From contig NZ_CP065521.1 of the NCBI RefSeq assembly GCF_018986735.1, positions 1,302,001 to 1,366,000 of the forward strand: a stretch of DNA of 64,000 nt, in the 5' to 3' direction. Below, piece by piece: positions 37,041-44,796 of the stretch. This DNA is from Schaalia sp. 19OD2882 (GTDB lineage Bacteria; Actinomycetota; Actinomycetes; Actinomycetales; Actinomycetaceae). The notes under the pieces are model-generated. The model was given only the letters and a program-made list of their open reading frames with translations, searched no databases and had not been told where the DNA came from. Position numbers and translations under genes: made by a program. Position 1 is the first letter of the stretch, and every line of letters starts with the position of its first letter.

Positions 37041-37060
37041 CCCCGCCTCTCCGGACGGGC
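37041..37060 (-). promoter_or_regulatory. PyrR-binding RNA hairpin in the pyrR leader
   Basis: The transcript carries a CCCG/CGGG stem enclosing the loop segment GUCCGGAGAGGC, which matches the conserved PyrR binding-loop core (UCCNGAGAGGC). There is no antiterminator/terminator pair and no U-run. The site ends at the Shine-Dalgarno, which fits PyrR repression of translation as described for mycobacteria. Confidence 0.72.
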
Positions 37061-37167
37061 CTTAAAGGAATGCTTCCGTCGAGATGCTACCTCCATGCGG
37101 CCTCGGCGTGGCGCAAGTGTCCGCCGGTTGGGGCGGGCCGCTCCTGCCGAGGGACGCCCGGACACGG

Positions 37168-37199
37168 GCGGTGCCCCGAGCCCGTGCTCGGGGCACCGC
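37168..37199 (-). terminator. Strong hairpin after the split transketolase genes
   Basis: A 14-bp perfect stem (GCGGTGCCCCGAGC with its complement) and a 4-nt loop lie about 50 nt past the transketolase stop and upstream of pyrR. There is no U-tract. It separates the accessory block from the pyr operon. Confidence 0.7.
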
Positions 37200-37248
37200 G
37201 TGTGGCGTACCGGCCCCTCTCCTGGAAGGGGTGCCGGGTGCGCAGATC

Positions 37249-38199
37249 TCAGGCGAGCAGCTCGCGGGCTGCGGTGACGATGCCGTCGACCGTGATGCCG
37301 TTGAGTTCCAGCAGCTCCTCGTAGGTGGCGGACTGGCCGAACCGGTCCTGGATGCCGACCTGGCGCACGCGTGCACCGCCGACCTCTGCGACGACCTGGC
37401 TGACTGCGGCGCCCAGGCCCGTCAGGATCGTGTGGTCCTCGACGGTGATGATCCTGCCGGTCTTCATGGCCCTGAGGACCTCGTCCCGGTCCAGAGGCTT
37501 GACGGTGTGCATGTCCGTCACACGTACCGAGACGTCCTCGCGCTGGAGGATGCCCGCCGCTTCGATGGCCAGGCGCAGGGTGTCCCCGTTGGCGATGATC
37601 GCGACGTCCTCGCCCTCGGACAGGACCTTGGCCTTGCCGATTTCGAACTCTTCGTCGGGACCGTAGATCGTGGGCATCGCATCGCGGGTGAAACGCAGGA
37701 ACATCGGCCCCACCCAGTCGGCAGCCGCGCGCACGAGTTTGCGGGCCGAGTGGTGGTCCGCCGGCATGACGACACTCATTCCGGGCAGGCCGCGCATGGT
37801 GCCCATGTCCTCGATCGCCTGGTGGGAGCCTCCGTCATTGCCTGGGGTCAGGCCACCGTGACTGCATGCGATCTTCACATTGAGGTTCGGGTAGCAGATC
37901 GACTGGCGGATCTGCTCGGCCATGCGCAGGGAGCCGAAGACGGCGTAGGTGACGACGAAGGGAATCTTGCCCGTGGTCGCCAGGCCTGCGGCCACCCCGG
38001 CGCCATTCTGCTCTGCGATTCCCACGTTGACGTGCTGGGCGGACAGCTCCTTGGAGAAGCGTGTCGTGCCGCACGACTTGGCGATGTCGCAGTCGACGAC
38101 GAAGATCTCCGGGCGCTCCTTGCCCAGTTCGACGATCTCCTCACCGAATGACACGCGGGTGGGGATCCTGTTCGCATTGTCGACCGAAACCTTCATCAC
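37249..38199 (-). CDS. Transketolase, C-terminal subunit (split enzyme)
   Basis: A 316-aa protein holding the pyrimidine-binding and C-terminal transketolase domains (FVVDCDIAKSCGTTRFS, NVGIAEQNGAGVAAGLA with the catalytic Glu, HTVKPLDRDEVL). Together with the next gene it reconstitutes a full thiamine-diphosphate enzyme moving C2 ketol units. Split transketolases are usually specialised catabolic enzymes rather than the housekeeping Tkt. The start overlaps the N-subunit stop (ATGA). Sugar specificity cannot be read from sequence. Confidence 0.9.
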   Translation of the reverse strand: MMKVSVDNANRIPTRVSFGEEIVELGKERPEIFVVDCDIAKSCGTTRFSKELSAQHVNVGIAEQNGAGVAAGLATTGKIPFVVTYAVFGSLRMAEQIRQSICYPNLNVKIACSHGGLTPGNDGGSHQAIEDMGTMRGLPGMSVVMPADHHSARKLVRAAADWVGPMFLRFTRDAMPTIYGPDEEFEIGKAKVLSEGEDVAIIANGDTLRLAIEAAGILQREDVSVRVTDMHTVKPLDRDEVLRAMKTGRIITVEDHTILTGLGAAVSQVVAEVGGARVRQVGIQDRFGQSATYEELLELNGITVDGIVTAARELLA

Positions 38200-39032
38200 T
38201 GCAGTCCCTTCTCGATCTCGGCAACGGCCTGTTCGTACTCTTCGGTGTTCGGTGCGGTGCCGTGCCAGGCGGCCACATCCTCCATGTAGGACACGCCCCT
38301 GCCTTTGACCGTGTGCATCACCAGTGCCTTCGGTTGCCCGTTCGCGCGGGAGCGGAGACTGTCGAAGGCATCGGAGATCGCCTGCATGTCGTGGCCGTCG
38401 ATCTCGATGACGTCGTAGCCGAAGGCCCGGAGCTTCTCGGCCAGGTCAAGATTGGGGCTGACCTCGTCGCAGTGGCCGTCGATCTGCAGATTGTTCACGT
38501 CGATGATCGCCGTGAAGTTGTCGAGGTGGTACGTGTGGGCGCACTGGATCGCCTCCCACACCTGGCCCTCCTGCATCTCACCGTCACCGAGCAGCGTGTA
38601 CACGCGTGAGTCCTTGCCGTCGCGCTTGAGGCCGAGGGCCATGCCGACGGCGGCAGAAATGCCCTGCCCGAGGGAGCCGGTGGAGATCTCGACGCCCGGG
38701 CACTTCTTGGAGTCGGGGTGTCCCTGGAAGGGGGATCCCTTCTTGCGCAGTTTGTGGATGTTCTCGGGGTCCACCACGCCGGTGTGCACCAGCGCCGAGT
38801 ACAGGACGGGGGCCACGTGTCCCTTGGACAGGACGAAGCGGTCGCGGTCCTGCCACCCTGGGTCGGCGGGGTCGAAGCGCATTTCGCGGAAGTAGAGGTT
38901 CGCCACGACATCGGCTGCGGAAAGCGATCCTCCGGGGTGTCCCGACTGCGCCTCATAGACCATCTGGACAGAGGTCTTGCGCAACTTCTTGGCCCATTCC
39001 TTCAATTCGTCGGTGGAGACGTCCTTCACCAT
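38196..39032 (-). CDS. Transketolase, N-terminal subunit (split enzyme)
   Basis: A 278-aa thiamine-diphosphate-binding half with the motif GDGEMQEGQVWEAIQ running to NN (the GDG-NN ThDP signature), the substrate His in SGHPGGSLS and FVLSKGHVAP. ATG 39032 follows AAAGGAGAAG. It is placed directly after the TRAP transporter genes on the same strand, tying it to the transported substrate. Confidence 0.91.
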   Translation of the reverse strand: MVKDVSTDELKEWAKKLRKTSVQMVYEAQSGHPGGSLSAADVVANLYFREMRFDPADPGWQDRDRFVLSKGHVAPVLYSALVHTGVVDPENIHKLRKKGSPFQGHPDSKKCPGVEISTGSLGQGISAAVGMALGLKRDGKDSRVYTLLGDGEMQEGQVWEAIQCAHTYHLDNFTAIIDVNNLQIDGHCDEVSPNLDLAEKLRAFGYDVIEIDGHDMQAISDAFDSLRSRANGQPKALVMHTVKGRGVSYMEDVAAWHGTAPNTEEYEQAVAEIEKGLQ

Positions 39033-39097
39033 CGTCTCTTCTCCTTTCACGGGTCTTGTCGTGCTCCGGGTCGGCGGGCAGTGCCCGCGGGGCCTCA

Positions 39098-40372
39098 CTA
39101 CAACGGGATGAGCATGAGTTGGGGTGCGTAGGCGATGACGAGGACGAAGACCAGGATGAGTGCGTAGAAGAGCAGCAGTTCACGGGTGACCTTCGTGATG
39201 CCCACACGTCCGATGCCCGCCGAGATGTACAAGGTGGTGCCCACCGGGGGCGTGTACAGGCCCATGGCCAAGGTGCACACCATGAGGATTCCCAGGTGGA
39301 TGGTTCCCATGCCGATCGCGTCGGCCAGCGGCATGAGGACCGGGGTGAGCAGGAGGATCGCCGGAGCCATGTCGAGGAACATGCCGGTGATGATGAGGAT
39401 GACGACGATGAACAGGACGATGAGGTGGTGGTTGTCCGTCGTGCCGAGCAGGGTCGTGGCGAGCTTTTGCGGCGCCTCCTGGATGGTGAGCAGCCACGAC
39501 AGGGCCGCGGAGAACATGATGAGGACCATGACCACGGCCGTCGATGCCGCCGATTCGGCCACGGAACGCATGAAGGACTTCCAGTTCAGGTCACGGTACA
39601 TCGTCACGCGGATGAGGATCGCGTACACGGCTGCCAGGACGGAGACCTCAGTGACCGTGGCGGTGCCGGTGAACAGGAAGACTCGGATGAGGATGACGGG
39701 AATGAGGATCGCCGGTGTGGCGACGAGCAGGTCGATGAGAAGCCTCTTCATCGTCAGCTTGGCTTTGACCTGCGGATAGCGGTGTCTCCAGGCGATGAAC
39801 CAGCAGGCGAACATGAGGAACACCGCCATGACGATGCCGGGAAGCAGGCCCGCATTGAAGATCGCTGCAACCGAGGCGCCTGAAGCAGCCGAGAAGAGGA
39901 TCATCGGGATCGAGGGCGGGATGATGACGCCCAGGACGGAGCTGGAGGCATTGACGGCGGCCGCGTACTGAGCGGGGTACCCGAGCTTCTTCGTCCACGG
40001 GATCATGACCTTGCCAAGGCCAGTGGCGTCAGCGACCGCGGAGCCGGACACACCGGCGAAGACGGCGTTGGTCAGGACCGACGTCATGCCGACGCCGCCG
40101 CGGAAGCGTCCGACCAGGCGTGTGGCCAGGCCGATGACCTGGGCACCGAGTTTGCCGGAGAAGAGCAGGTCCGCGGTGAGAATGAAGAAGGGGATGGCGA
40201 GCATCGAGTAGTCGGTGGCTCCGGCGAATGACTGCTGGGCCAGGGCTTCCATCGGAAGCGAGCCGATGGCGAACAGGCCGACCACCGTTCCTGCGATCAC
40301 CGAGTAGGCGACAGGCACTCCGAGCAACAGCAGACCGATGAAGACGACGAGGGCGAGTGCAACCTCAAACAC
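39098..40372 (-). CDS. dctM: TRAP transporter large membrane subunit DctM
   Basis: A 424-aa membrane protein with about 11-12 helices of the DctM/TRAP-T large family. It shows conserved loops GRFRGGVGMTSVLTNAVFAG, GKVMIPWTKKLGYP and IIPPSIPMIL. TRAP importers take up organic acids using a sodium gradient. GTG 40372 overlaps the dctQ stop by 8 nt. Complete and apparently functional. Confidence 0.93.
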   Translation of the reverse strand: MFEVALALVVFIGLLLLGVPVAYSVIAGTVVGLFAIGSLPMEALAQQSFAGATDYSMLAIPFFILTADLLFSGKLGAQVIGLATRLVGRFRGGVGMTSVLTNAVFAGVSGSAVADATGLGKVMIPWTKKLGYPAQYAAAVNASSSVLGVIIPPSIPMILFSAASGASVAAIFNAGLLPGIVMAVFLMFACWFIAWRHRYPQVKAKLTMKRLLIDLLVATPAILIPVILIRVFLFTGTATVTEVSVLAAVYAILIRVTMYRDLNWKSFMRSVAESAASTAVVMVLIMFSAALSWLLTIQEAPQKLATTLLGTTDNHHLIVLFIVVILIITGMFLDMAPAILLLTPVLMPLADAIGMGTIHLGILMVCTLAMGLYTPPVGTTLYISAGIGRVGITKVTRELLLFYALILVFVLVIAYAPQLMLIPL

Positions 40373-41012
40373 CGTGGACCTCCTTGACGGCATCCTCGGG
40401 AGCGACCTCGGTGCCGATGTCGATGCTGTGCAGGGCGCCGTGCCTCCAGAAGAACCACGCACGAACTGCGGCCTGCACGCCCAGGCAGGCGGTCATGACG
40501 ATGAATGCCGCGAAGCTGCCGAGTTGCGGCCAGCCCATGATGGGGGTCACCTGCGCCGACATCGGCCCCACCATGTACGCCCCGAGGTAGGTCAGGTAGA
40601 ACATGAGGACGGCGACGAAGACCCAGATGCCGACCGACATGGTCTGGTAGGCCTTTCCCTGGAGCTTTTCCAGGAAGAAGTTGACGCCGACGTGGGCCAT
40701 CTGGGCCTGCGCGATGACTGCGCCGGCGGCGATGAGCCACGGAAGGATGTAGCTGGGTCCTTCAGCGGCCAGGTCGATGCTCGAGTTGAACACGTAGCGC
40801 ATGACCACTGCCGCAGTGACCAGGACGATCATGACGATTGTCAGCGCTCCGGCAGCCCACGACCCGACCTTGAGGAAGACCGCGTTGACGGGGTCGGTTG
40901 CCTCAAGCGGTTCGTCGAGGACGGACTGGGTGTCGAGGGCGGCGATGTCGTCCTCGGTGATGACCTTCGTCGGGGGCGCACCGGTGGGTGCACTGTCTGG
41001 GCGGGACATCAT
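40365..41012 (-). CDS. dctQ: TRAP transporter small membrane subunit DctQ
   Basis: A 215-aa protein with an N-terminal polar segment of about 45 residues and four predicted helices, typical of DctQ but with a longer N-terminus than usual. It contains the conserved AHVGVNFFLEKL element. ATG 41012 overlaps the dctP stop (ATGA); a second ATG follows immediately. It forms the membrane complex with DctM. Confidence 0.9.
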   Translation of the reverse strand: MMSRPDSAPTGAPPTKVITEDDIAALDTQSVLDEPLEATDPVNAVFLKVGSWAAGALTIVMIVLVTAAVVMRYVFNSSIDLAAEGPSYILPWLIAAGAVIAQAQMAHVGVNFFLEKLQGKAYQTMSVGIWVFVAVLMFYLTYLGAYMVGPMSAQVTPIMGWPQLGSFAAFIVMTACLGVQAAVRAWFFWRHGALHSIDIGTEVAPEDAVKEVHGV

Positions 41013-42046
41013 TGGTTCCCTTCTGCGTGGGCGGCGCGCGACTCGTCCGCATCGGCCTTGATGAGTTCGAAGAACTCCGGGTACTTGGCCTTCCACTCCT
41101 CGTAGACCGGAGCGGTGGCCTCGCGGAAGGCGTCCTTGTCTGGGTGGGTGACCGTGAGTTTGCCCTCGAACTCCTCGTAGATCTGGGTGGAACGGTCGGC
41201 CATGAGTGAGCGCTGGAAGTCGCGCGCCTCGTTGGCGGCCTCCTGGATGATCCTCTGCTGCTCGGGCGAGAGCCTCTCCCAACGCGAGGTGGACATGACG
41301 AAGGGATTCGACTCGTACTTGTGGCCGGTGACCGCGAGATTCGGCTGGACTTCGTCGAGTTTGGAGCTCTTGATGTTCGTCACCGGGTTCTCCTGGCCGT
41401 CCACTGCGCCGGTTTTGAGCGCCAGGTAGAGCTCACCGAAGGCCATGGGGGTCGGGTTCGCCTTGAGCTGGTTGAAGATCGAGATCGTCATGGTGTCGTC
41501 GGGCGTGCGGATCTTCAGTCCTGCCACGTCCTCGGGTGTGTTGATCTCGCGCTTGGAGTTGGTCAGGTCGCGCATTCCGTTGTCCCAGAAGCCGAGGACG
41601 TGGAATCCTTTGCGTTCGGCCTGTTGTGCGAGGAAGCCGGAAACTTCGGGGTCGTCGACCACTTCGTGGGCGTGCGCCGAGTTCTCGAAGAGGAAGGGCA
41701 GGCCGATGAGGGCCGCCTCGGGCACGTAGGTGGCGAAGGGCCCCTGCGAGTTGACGGTCATGTCCAGGGTGCCCGCAGCCACCGAGACCATCATCTCGGT
41801 GTCCGAGCCGACGGTCTCCTGGCCGAGGATCTGGATGTCGATGGAGTGTCCGGACTTGTCCTCCACCAGTTCCTCGAACTTGAGGGCGGCGTCCGAGCGA
41901 GGATTGCCGGGCGCTGCGCCGTGTCCGAGGATGATGCGGATGCTGTCGGTGTGGCGGGGGCCAGAACCTCCGGCGCACCCCACCAGGAGTGCGGCAAGGA
42001 CGGTGGCGGCTCCCACTGCGCCCACGAATCGTGTGTGTCGGTGCAT
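41009..42046 (-). CDS. dctP: TRAP transporter solute-binding lipoprotein DctP
   Basis: A 345-aa extracytoplasmic binding protein with a signal sequence and lipobox LLVGC, so lipidation is at Cys24. This suits a Gram-positive envelope where a periplasmic TRAP binding protein must be tethered. The DctP fold shows the conserved NTPEDVAGLKIRTPDD region with the Arg that clamps substrate carboxylates, and VDGQENPVTN. The clamp Arg implies an acid substrate; its identity is unknown. Confidence 0.92.
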   Translation of the reverse strand: MHRHTRFVGAVGAATVLAALLVGCAGGSGPRHTDSIRIILGHGAAPGNPRSDAALKFEELVEDKSGHSIDIQILGQETVGSDTEMMVSVAAGTLDMTVNSQGPFATYVPEAALIGLPFLFENSAHAHEVVDDPEVSGFLAQQAERKGFHVLGFWDNGMRDLTNSKREINTPEDVAGLKIRTPDDTMTISIFNQLKANPTPMAFGELYLALKTGAVDGQENPVTNIKSSKLDEVQPNLAVTGHKYESNPFVMSTSRWERLSPEQQRIIQEAANEARDFQRSLMADRSTQIYEEFEGKLTVTHPDKDAFREATAPVYEEWKAKYPEFFELIKADADESRAAHAEGNQ

Positions 42047-42077
42047 TCGTCGTCTCCTTTGCCTCAGCGCCGAGGTC

Positions 42078-42854
42078 TCAGGCGATGTGGGCGCCGCCGT
42101 TGATGGAATGCGTGCAGCCGGTGATGTAGGCGGCGTCCTCGGAGCAGAGCCAGCAGATGAGGGCGGCGATCTCCCAGGGTTCGGCCTGACGCTTGAGGGG
42201 GACTGCCTCGGCCAGGTTCTTCTCGGTCTCCTCGTCGGTGCCCACGCGGATCTCGGTGTTGACCACCCCCGGGGCCACCGCATTGACGGTGATTCCCTCC
42301 GCGGCCAGTTCGCGGGCCATTGCGCGTGTGAGGCCGAGGACGCCCGCCTTGGCGGCCGCGTAGGCGGTCTTCGAGAAGACTCCCCCGCCGTGCTGGGCCG
42401 TCACGGAGGAGGTGTGGACGACCCTGCCGTAGCCGCCGTCGATCATCAGGGGGACCACGGCGCGGGCCAGGAGGAAGGAGCCGGTGAGGTTGACGGCCAG
42501 GACCTTGTTCCACTCGGCCAGCGTGAGTTCGAGGAAGGCGACCGGTGACGGGATTCCGGCGATGTTCGCCAGGGCGCCGACCGGAGGCAGATCCGATTCC
42601 GTGATGAGGCGCACGACATTGGCGACACTGTCCTCGTCGGCGACGTCGACTGCGAAGGCGCGCACGGGCGCCTCCGGAACTTCGGCAAGGACCGCTTCGG
42701 CGGCCTCCTTCGCACCCGCCTCGTTGATGTCCAGCATTGCGACGGCCCAACCTTCTCGGGCGAACCTCAGGGCGCTCTGGTAGCCGATACCCCTGAGGGA
42801 CGATGTTCCAGTGACCACAGCAGTGCGCTGCCCCACTCCGGTGCCATAGCTCAT
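42078..42854 (-). CDS. Short-chain dehydrogenase/reductase (SDR)
   Basis: A 258-aa classical SDR with the cofactor motif VVTGTSSLRGIG (one residue longer than TGxxxGIG), NIAG, catalytic Ser in HTSSVTAQ and YAAAK. An Asp (MLDINEAG) after the second strand suggests NAD rather than NADP. I chose ATG 42854 because GCGGAG lies about 7 nt upstream; ATGs at 42869 and 42890 are alternatives. First gene of the SDR-dctPQM-transketolase operon; it probably oxidises or reduces the imported compound. Confidence 0.85.
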   Translation of the reverse strand: MSYGTGVGQRTAVVTGTSSLRGIGYQSALRFAREGWAVAMLDINEAGAKEAAEAVLAEVPEAPVRAFAVDVADEDSVANVVRLITESDLPPVGALANIAGIPSPVAFLELTLAEWNKVLAVNLTGSFLLARAVVPLMIDGGYGRVVHTSSVTAQHGGGVFSKTAYAAAKAGVLGLTRAMARELAAEGITVNAVAPGVVNTEIRVGTDEETEKNLAEAVPLKRQAEPWEIAALICWLCSEDAAYITGCTHSINGGAHIA

Positions 42855-42894
42855 GGTGAAACTCCGCATCTTCGTGACGCCAGGCTCCATTGCC

Positions 42895-42905
42895 TGACAT
42901 TGTCA
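42895..42905. promoter_or_regulatory. Palindromic operator candidate in front of the SDR operon
   Basis: TGACATTGTCA is a perfect 11-bp palindrome starting directly downstream of the proposed -10 box, at the expected transcript start. FadR/FCD-type GntR repressors bind short palindromes of this type, and such a regulator is encoded just upstream. Confidence 0.5.
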
Positions 42906-42934
42906 ACAGTAAGCATTCAACCGAGTGGTGTCAA
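42906..42934 (-). promoter_or_regulatory. Promoter of the SDR-TRAP-transketolase operon
   Basis: On the minus strand, a perfect -35 TTGACA (42934-42929) is followed by 17 nt and TACTGT (42911-42906). The -10 is weak, but the -35 and spacing are ideal and the operator palindrome follows immediately. Confidence 0.5.
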
Positions 42935-42960
42935 TCACTGTGGTGGCACACGGCGAAGGA

Positions 42961-42989
42961 GGTGCCGGCCCCATGTCCGGCCCGGCACC
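42961..42989 (-). terminator. Hairpin downstream of the gntR gene
   Basis: GGTGCCGG pairs perfectly with CCGGCACC around a 13-nt GC-rich loop, between the gntR stop and the SDR promoter. It lacks a U-tract. Confidence 0.5.
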
Positions 42990-43220
42990 CGCGCCGCGAC
43001 ACCCGGATCAGGTCGGCGCCCTCGAATCCCGGCTCCGGCCAGGCGATGACGCGCGCGGCAGCAAAATGTCGGGACGGAGCCTCGACATCCAGGACACGAA
43101 AGGCCACTGTGATCGGAGCACCCCTCACCACGGGAGTGCTCGCGTTGGAATCAGGGGCCGCAGAAGAGTTCAGGGATGTGCGCCCCGCGGCCCACCGGAT
43201 CGCCGCACGGCGAGAGCCGG
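42990..43220 (-). other. Intergenic stretch with an open frame of doubtful status
   Basis: Between gntR and the terminator hairpin, a minus-strand frame remains open from the gntR stop down to 42931. A 66-codon version starts at GTG 43131 (core ITVAFRVLDVEAPSRHFA). It has no Shine-Dalgarno, runs through the terminator hairpin and ends over the SDR -35, so it is probably not a gene. It could be the remnant of one. I see nothing else in this stretch. Confidence 0.3.
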
Positions 43221-43874
43221 TCAGGCGTCGACGGCCTTCAGACTCCAGGTGCGGGCGGCGTCGTCCATGTGACCCATGATGACGGCGTCGAAACGAGCCG
43301 GGTCACCCGAACGAAGGGCATCGACGATTGGACGGTGGAAGTTCGCCTGCATCTGGAAGAGTCTTGCGTCCGACTGGTCGGCCAGGATTGCCACACACAT
43401 TCGGTCCTTGAGTTCGCACCACATTCGCACGAGGGTCTGACTTCCGGACAACTCACACAGAAGTTCGTGGAAACCCAGATCAATGTCCAGACGCGTCGTG
43501 ACTGCCGTGCCTTCGGGAAATTCCGGCAGCTTTTCCTCCAGCTGGTCGGCTGCTTCTTCGTGTCGGCCTTCCCGAATGATGCGAGTTCCGGCCAGGGATT
43601 CAAGCGCACCGCGCACCTCGAAGAGTTCGACCACTTCCTCCGGAGTGAAGGTGGTCACCGACAGCCCCAAACGGTCTTCCCCCTGGACCAGGCCCGACTG
43701 CTGAAGGCGCCGCAACGCCTCCCGAACCGTGCCACGACTGACCTTCAATTGATCGGCCAACTCGACCTCGGCGAGTCGTGCACCCGCAGGCAGCCTGCCC
43801 TCGAGGATCTCTTCACGAAGTGACGCCCACACCTGTTCACGCAGTGTCAGACGATTGATTCCAGGAAAGGTCAC
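43221..43874 (-). CDS. GntR-family regulator, FadR subfamily (FCD domain)
   Basis: A 217-aa protein with an N-terminal winged helix (LREEILEGRLPAGARLAEVE, VSRGTVREALRRL) and a C-terminal FCD effector domain. The domain carries Asp/His residues in DIDLGFHELLCELSG, NFHRPI and MGHMDDA that bind a metal and an acid ligand. GTG 43874 follows GGAGGTGAAGG. It lies immediately upstream of the SDR operon on the same strand and is flanked by palindromes, so it very likely represses both that operon and itself. The effector is probably the transported acid or a derivative. Confidence 0.9.
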   Translation of the reverse strand: MTFPGINRLTLREQVWASLREEILEGRLPAGARLAEVELADQLKVSRGTVREALRRLQQSGLVQGEDRLGLSVTTFTPEEVVELFEVRGALESLAGTRIIREGRHEEAADQLEEKLPEFPEGTAVTTRLDIDLGFHELLCELSGSQTLVRMWCELKDRMCVAILADQSDARLFQMQANFHRPIVDALRSGDPARFDAVIMGHMDDAARTWSLKAVDA

Positions 43875-43891
43875 CCTTCACCTCCCAGCGA

Positions 43892-43915
43892 GTCCACCTG
43901 CTGTCAGCAGTGGAC
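43892..43915. promoter_or_regulatory. Imperfect inverted repeat in the gntR leader
   Basis: GTCCAC and TGGAC flank a perfect CTGCTG-T-CAGCAG palindrome, close to the gntR start. It may be an operator or a leader hairpin. Confidence 0.4.
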
Positions 43916-43921
43916 GATCCT

Positions 43922-43938
43922 CTGTGAATCTATCACAG
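43922..43938. promoter_or_regulatory. Palindrome upstream of gntR
   Basis: CTGTGA and TCACAG arms separated by 5 nt. The symmetry suggests an operator for autoregulation. It resembles a CRP/GlxR site, but those have a 6-nt spacer. Confidence 0.45.
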
Positions 43939-44105
43939 GCCCGGCCAGAACGGGAGAAGGCAACATTCCTCTACCTGCGCACTGGCGCGCCCATTTCACC
44001 TCACCCGCAAGAACTCATCGAGGCGGTCATCGGAATTCACGGGACAATTCAGCACAGCACGCGTATTCCACATCCGCCCAGGCGACATCTCATCCAAAGG
44101 AACGA

Positions 44106-44141
44106 GCAGGGGTGCTGCGACCCGCGTCGCAACGCCCCTGC
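44106..44141 (-). terminator. Terminator hairpin after nusB
   Basis: Two stacked stems, GCAGGGGTG/CGCCCCTGC (one G-U pair) and TGCGAC/GTCGCA, separated by one C/A mismatch and closed by a CCGC loop. It begins 14 nt past the nusB stop and ends the aro-efp-nusB transcript. The remaining sequence up to about 43939 holds nothing I recognise. Confidence 0.72.
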
Positions 44142-44154
44142 CCATCAGCAACTC

Positions 44155-44796
44155 TCAGTACTCGTCGAACAACTCGTCCAACTCCGCCAAGTCTGCGGCG
44201 GTGATGTCCTCCAGCCTCAGGTGGCGCTTCCCGTCCTCACCGCCCTCGCCGCGCGGCACGTCCCCACCCTCGTCGGGCCCCACCGGTTCCTCGAACGGGG
44301 ACTCGGAGGAGTCCTCCTCCGCCGGGGAACCCACCGGCTGGCGCGACCATGCGGGCGCATCCAACTCCCTGCGGACGGCATCGAGCACCGCATTGACGAA
44401 CCCTGCGGAGGAGTCGGTGGAGATGGACTTGACGATGGAGATCGCCTCGTCGATCGCGGTGACTGCGGGCACGTCCTTCGTGTTGGCGAGCATCTCCCAC
44501 ACGGCGACACGCATGACCGCCAGATCCACCGCCGCCACCCGGTCCAGGCCCGGGACATTCGCGTGCGCGGCGATGAGGTGATCGATCCTGCTCAGGTTGT
44601 CCGCGACACCTTCGACGATCCGGATCGAGTAGTCCGGCAGAGGGGTCAGGGCCGCCGTGACGACCTTGCGTTCACGCAACAGGTCACGCAGCACCTCAGG
44701 GTCGCGACCCATCCCCCGCTGGTCCGCCTCGAAGACGACGTCAGCCGCACGCTTGCGGGCCTTGGTCCTCGAGGTGAAGGAGTACTTCTTCGACAT
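44155..44796 (-). CDS. nusB: Transcription antitermination factor NusB with acidic C-terminal extension
   Basis: NusB binds BoxA RNA with NusE (S10) in rRNA antitermination. A 213-aa protein with the all-helical NusB fold in about the first 145 residues (RTKARKRAADVVFEADQRG, AVDLAVMRVAVWEML, FVNAVLDAV). It is followed by about 65 residues rich in Glu, Asp, Gly and Pro ending DELFDEY. The tail is longer than in typical NusB (about 140-160 aa). Its ATG abuts the efp stop. Confidence 0.94.
   Translation of the reverse strand: MSKKYSFTSRTKARKRAADVVFEADQRGMGRDPEVLRDLLRERKVVTAALTPLPDYSIRIVEGVADNLSRIDHLIAAHANVPGLDRVAAVDLAVMRVAVWEMLANTKDVPAVTAIDEAISIVKSISTDSSAGFVNAVLDAVRRELDAPAWSRQPVGSPAEEDSSESPFEEPVGPDEGGDVPRGEGGEDGKRHLRLEDITAADLAELDELFDEY

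Noticed and set aside
43922..43938. CRP/GlxR binding site upstream of gntR
   Set aside because: Arms are separated by 5 nt rather than 6, so it is kept only as a generic palindrome.
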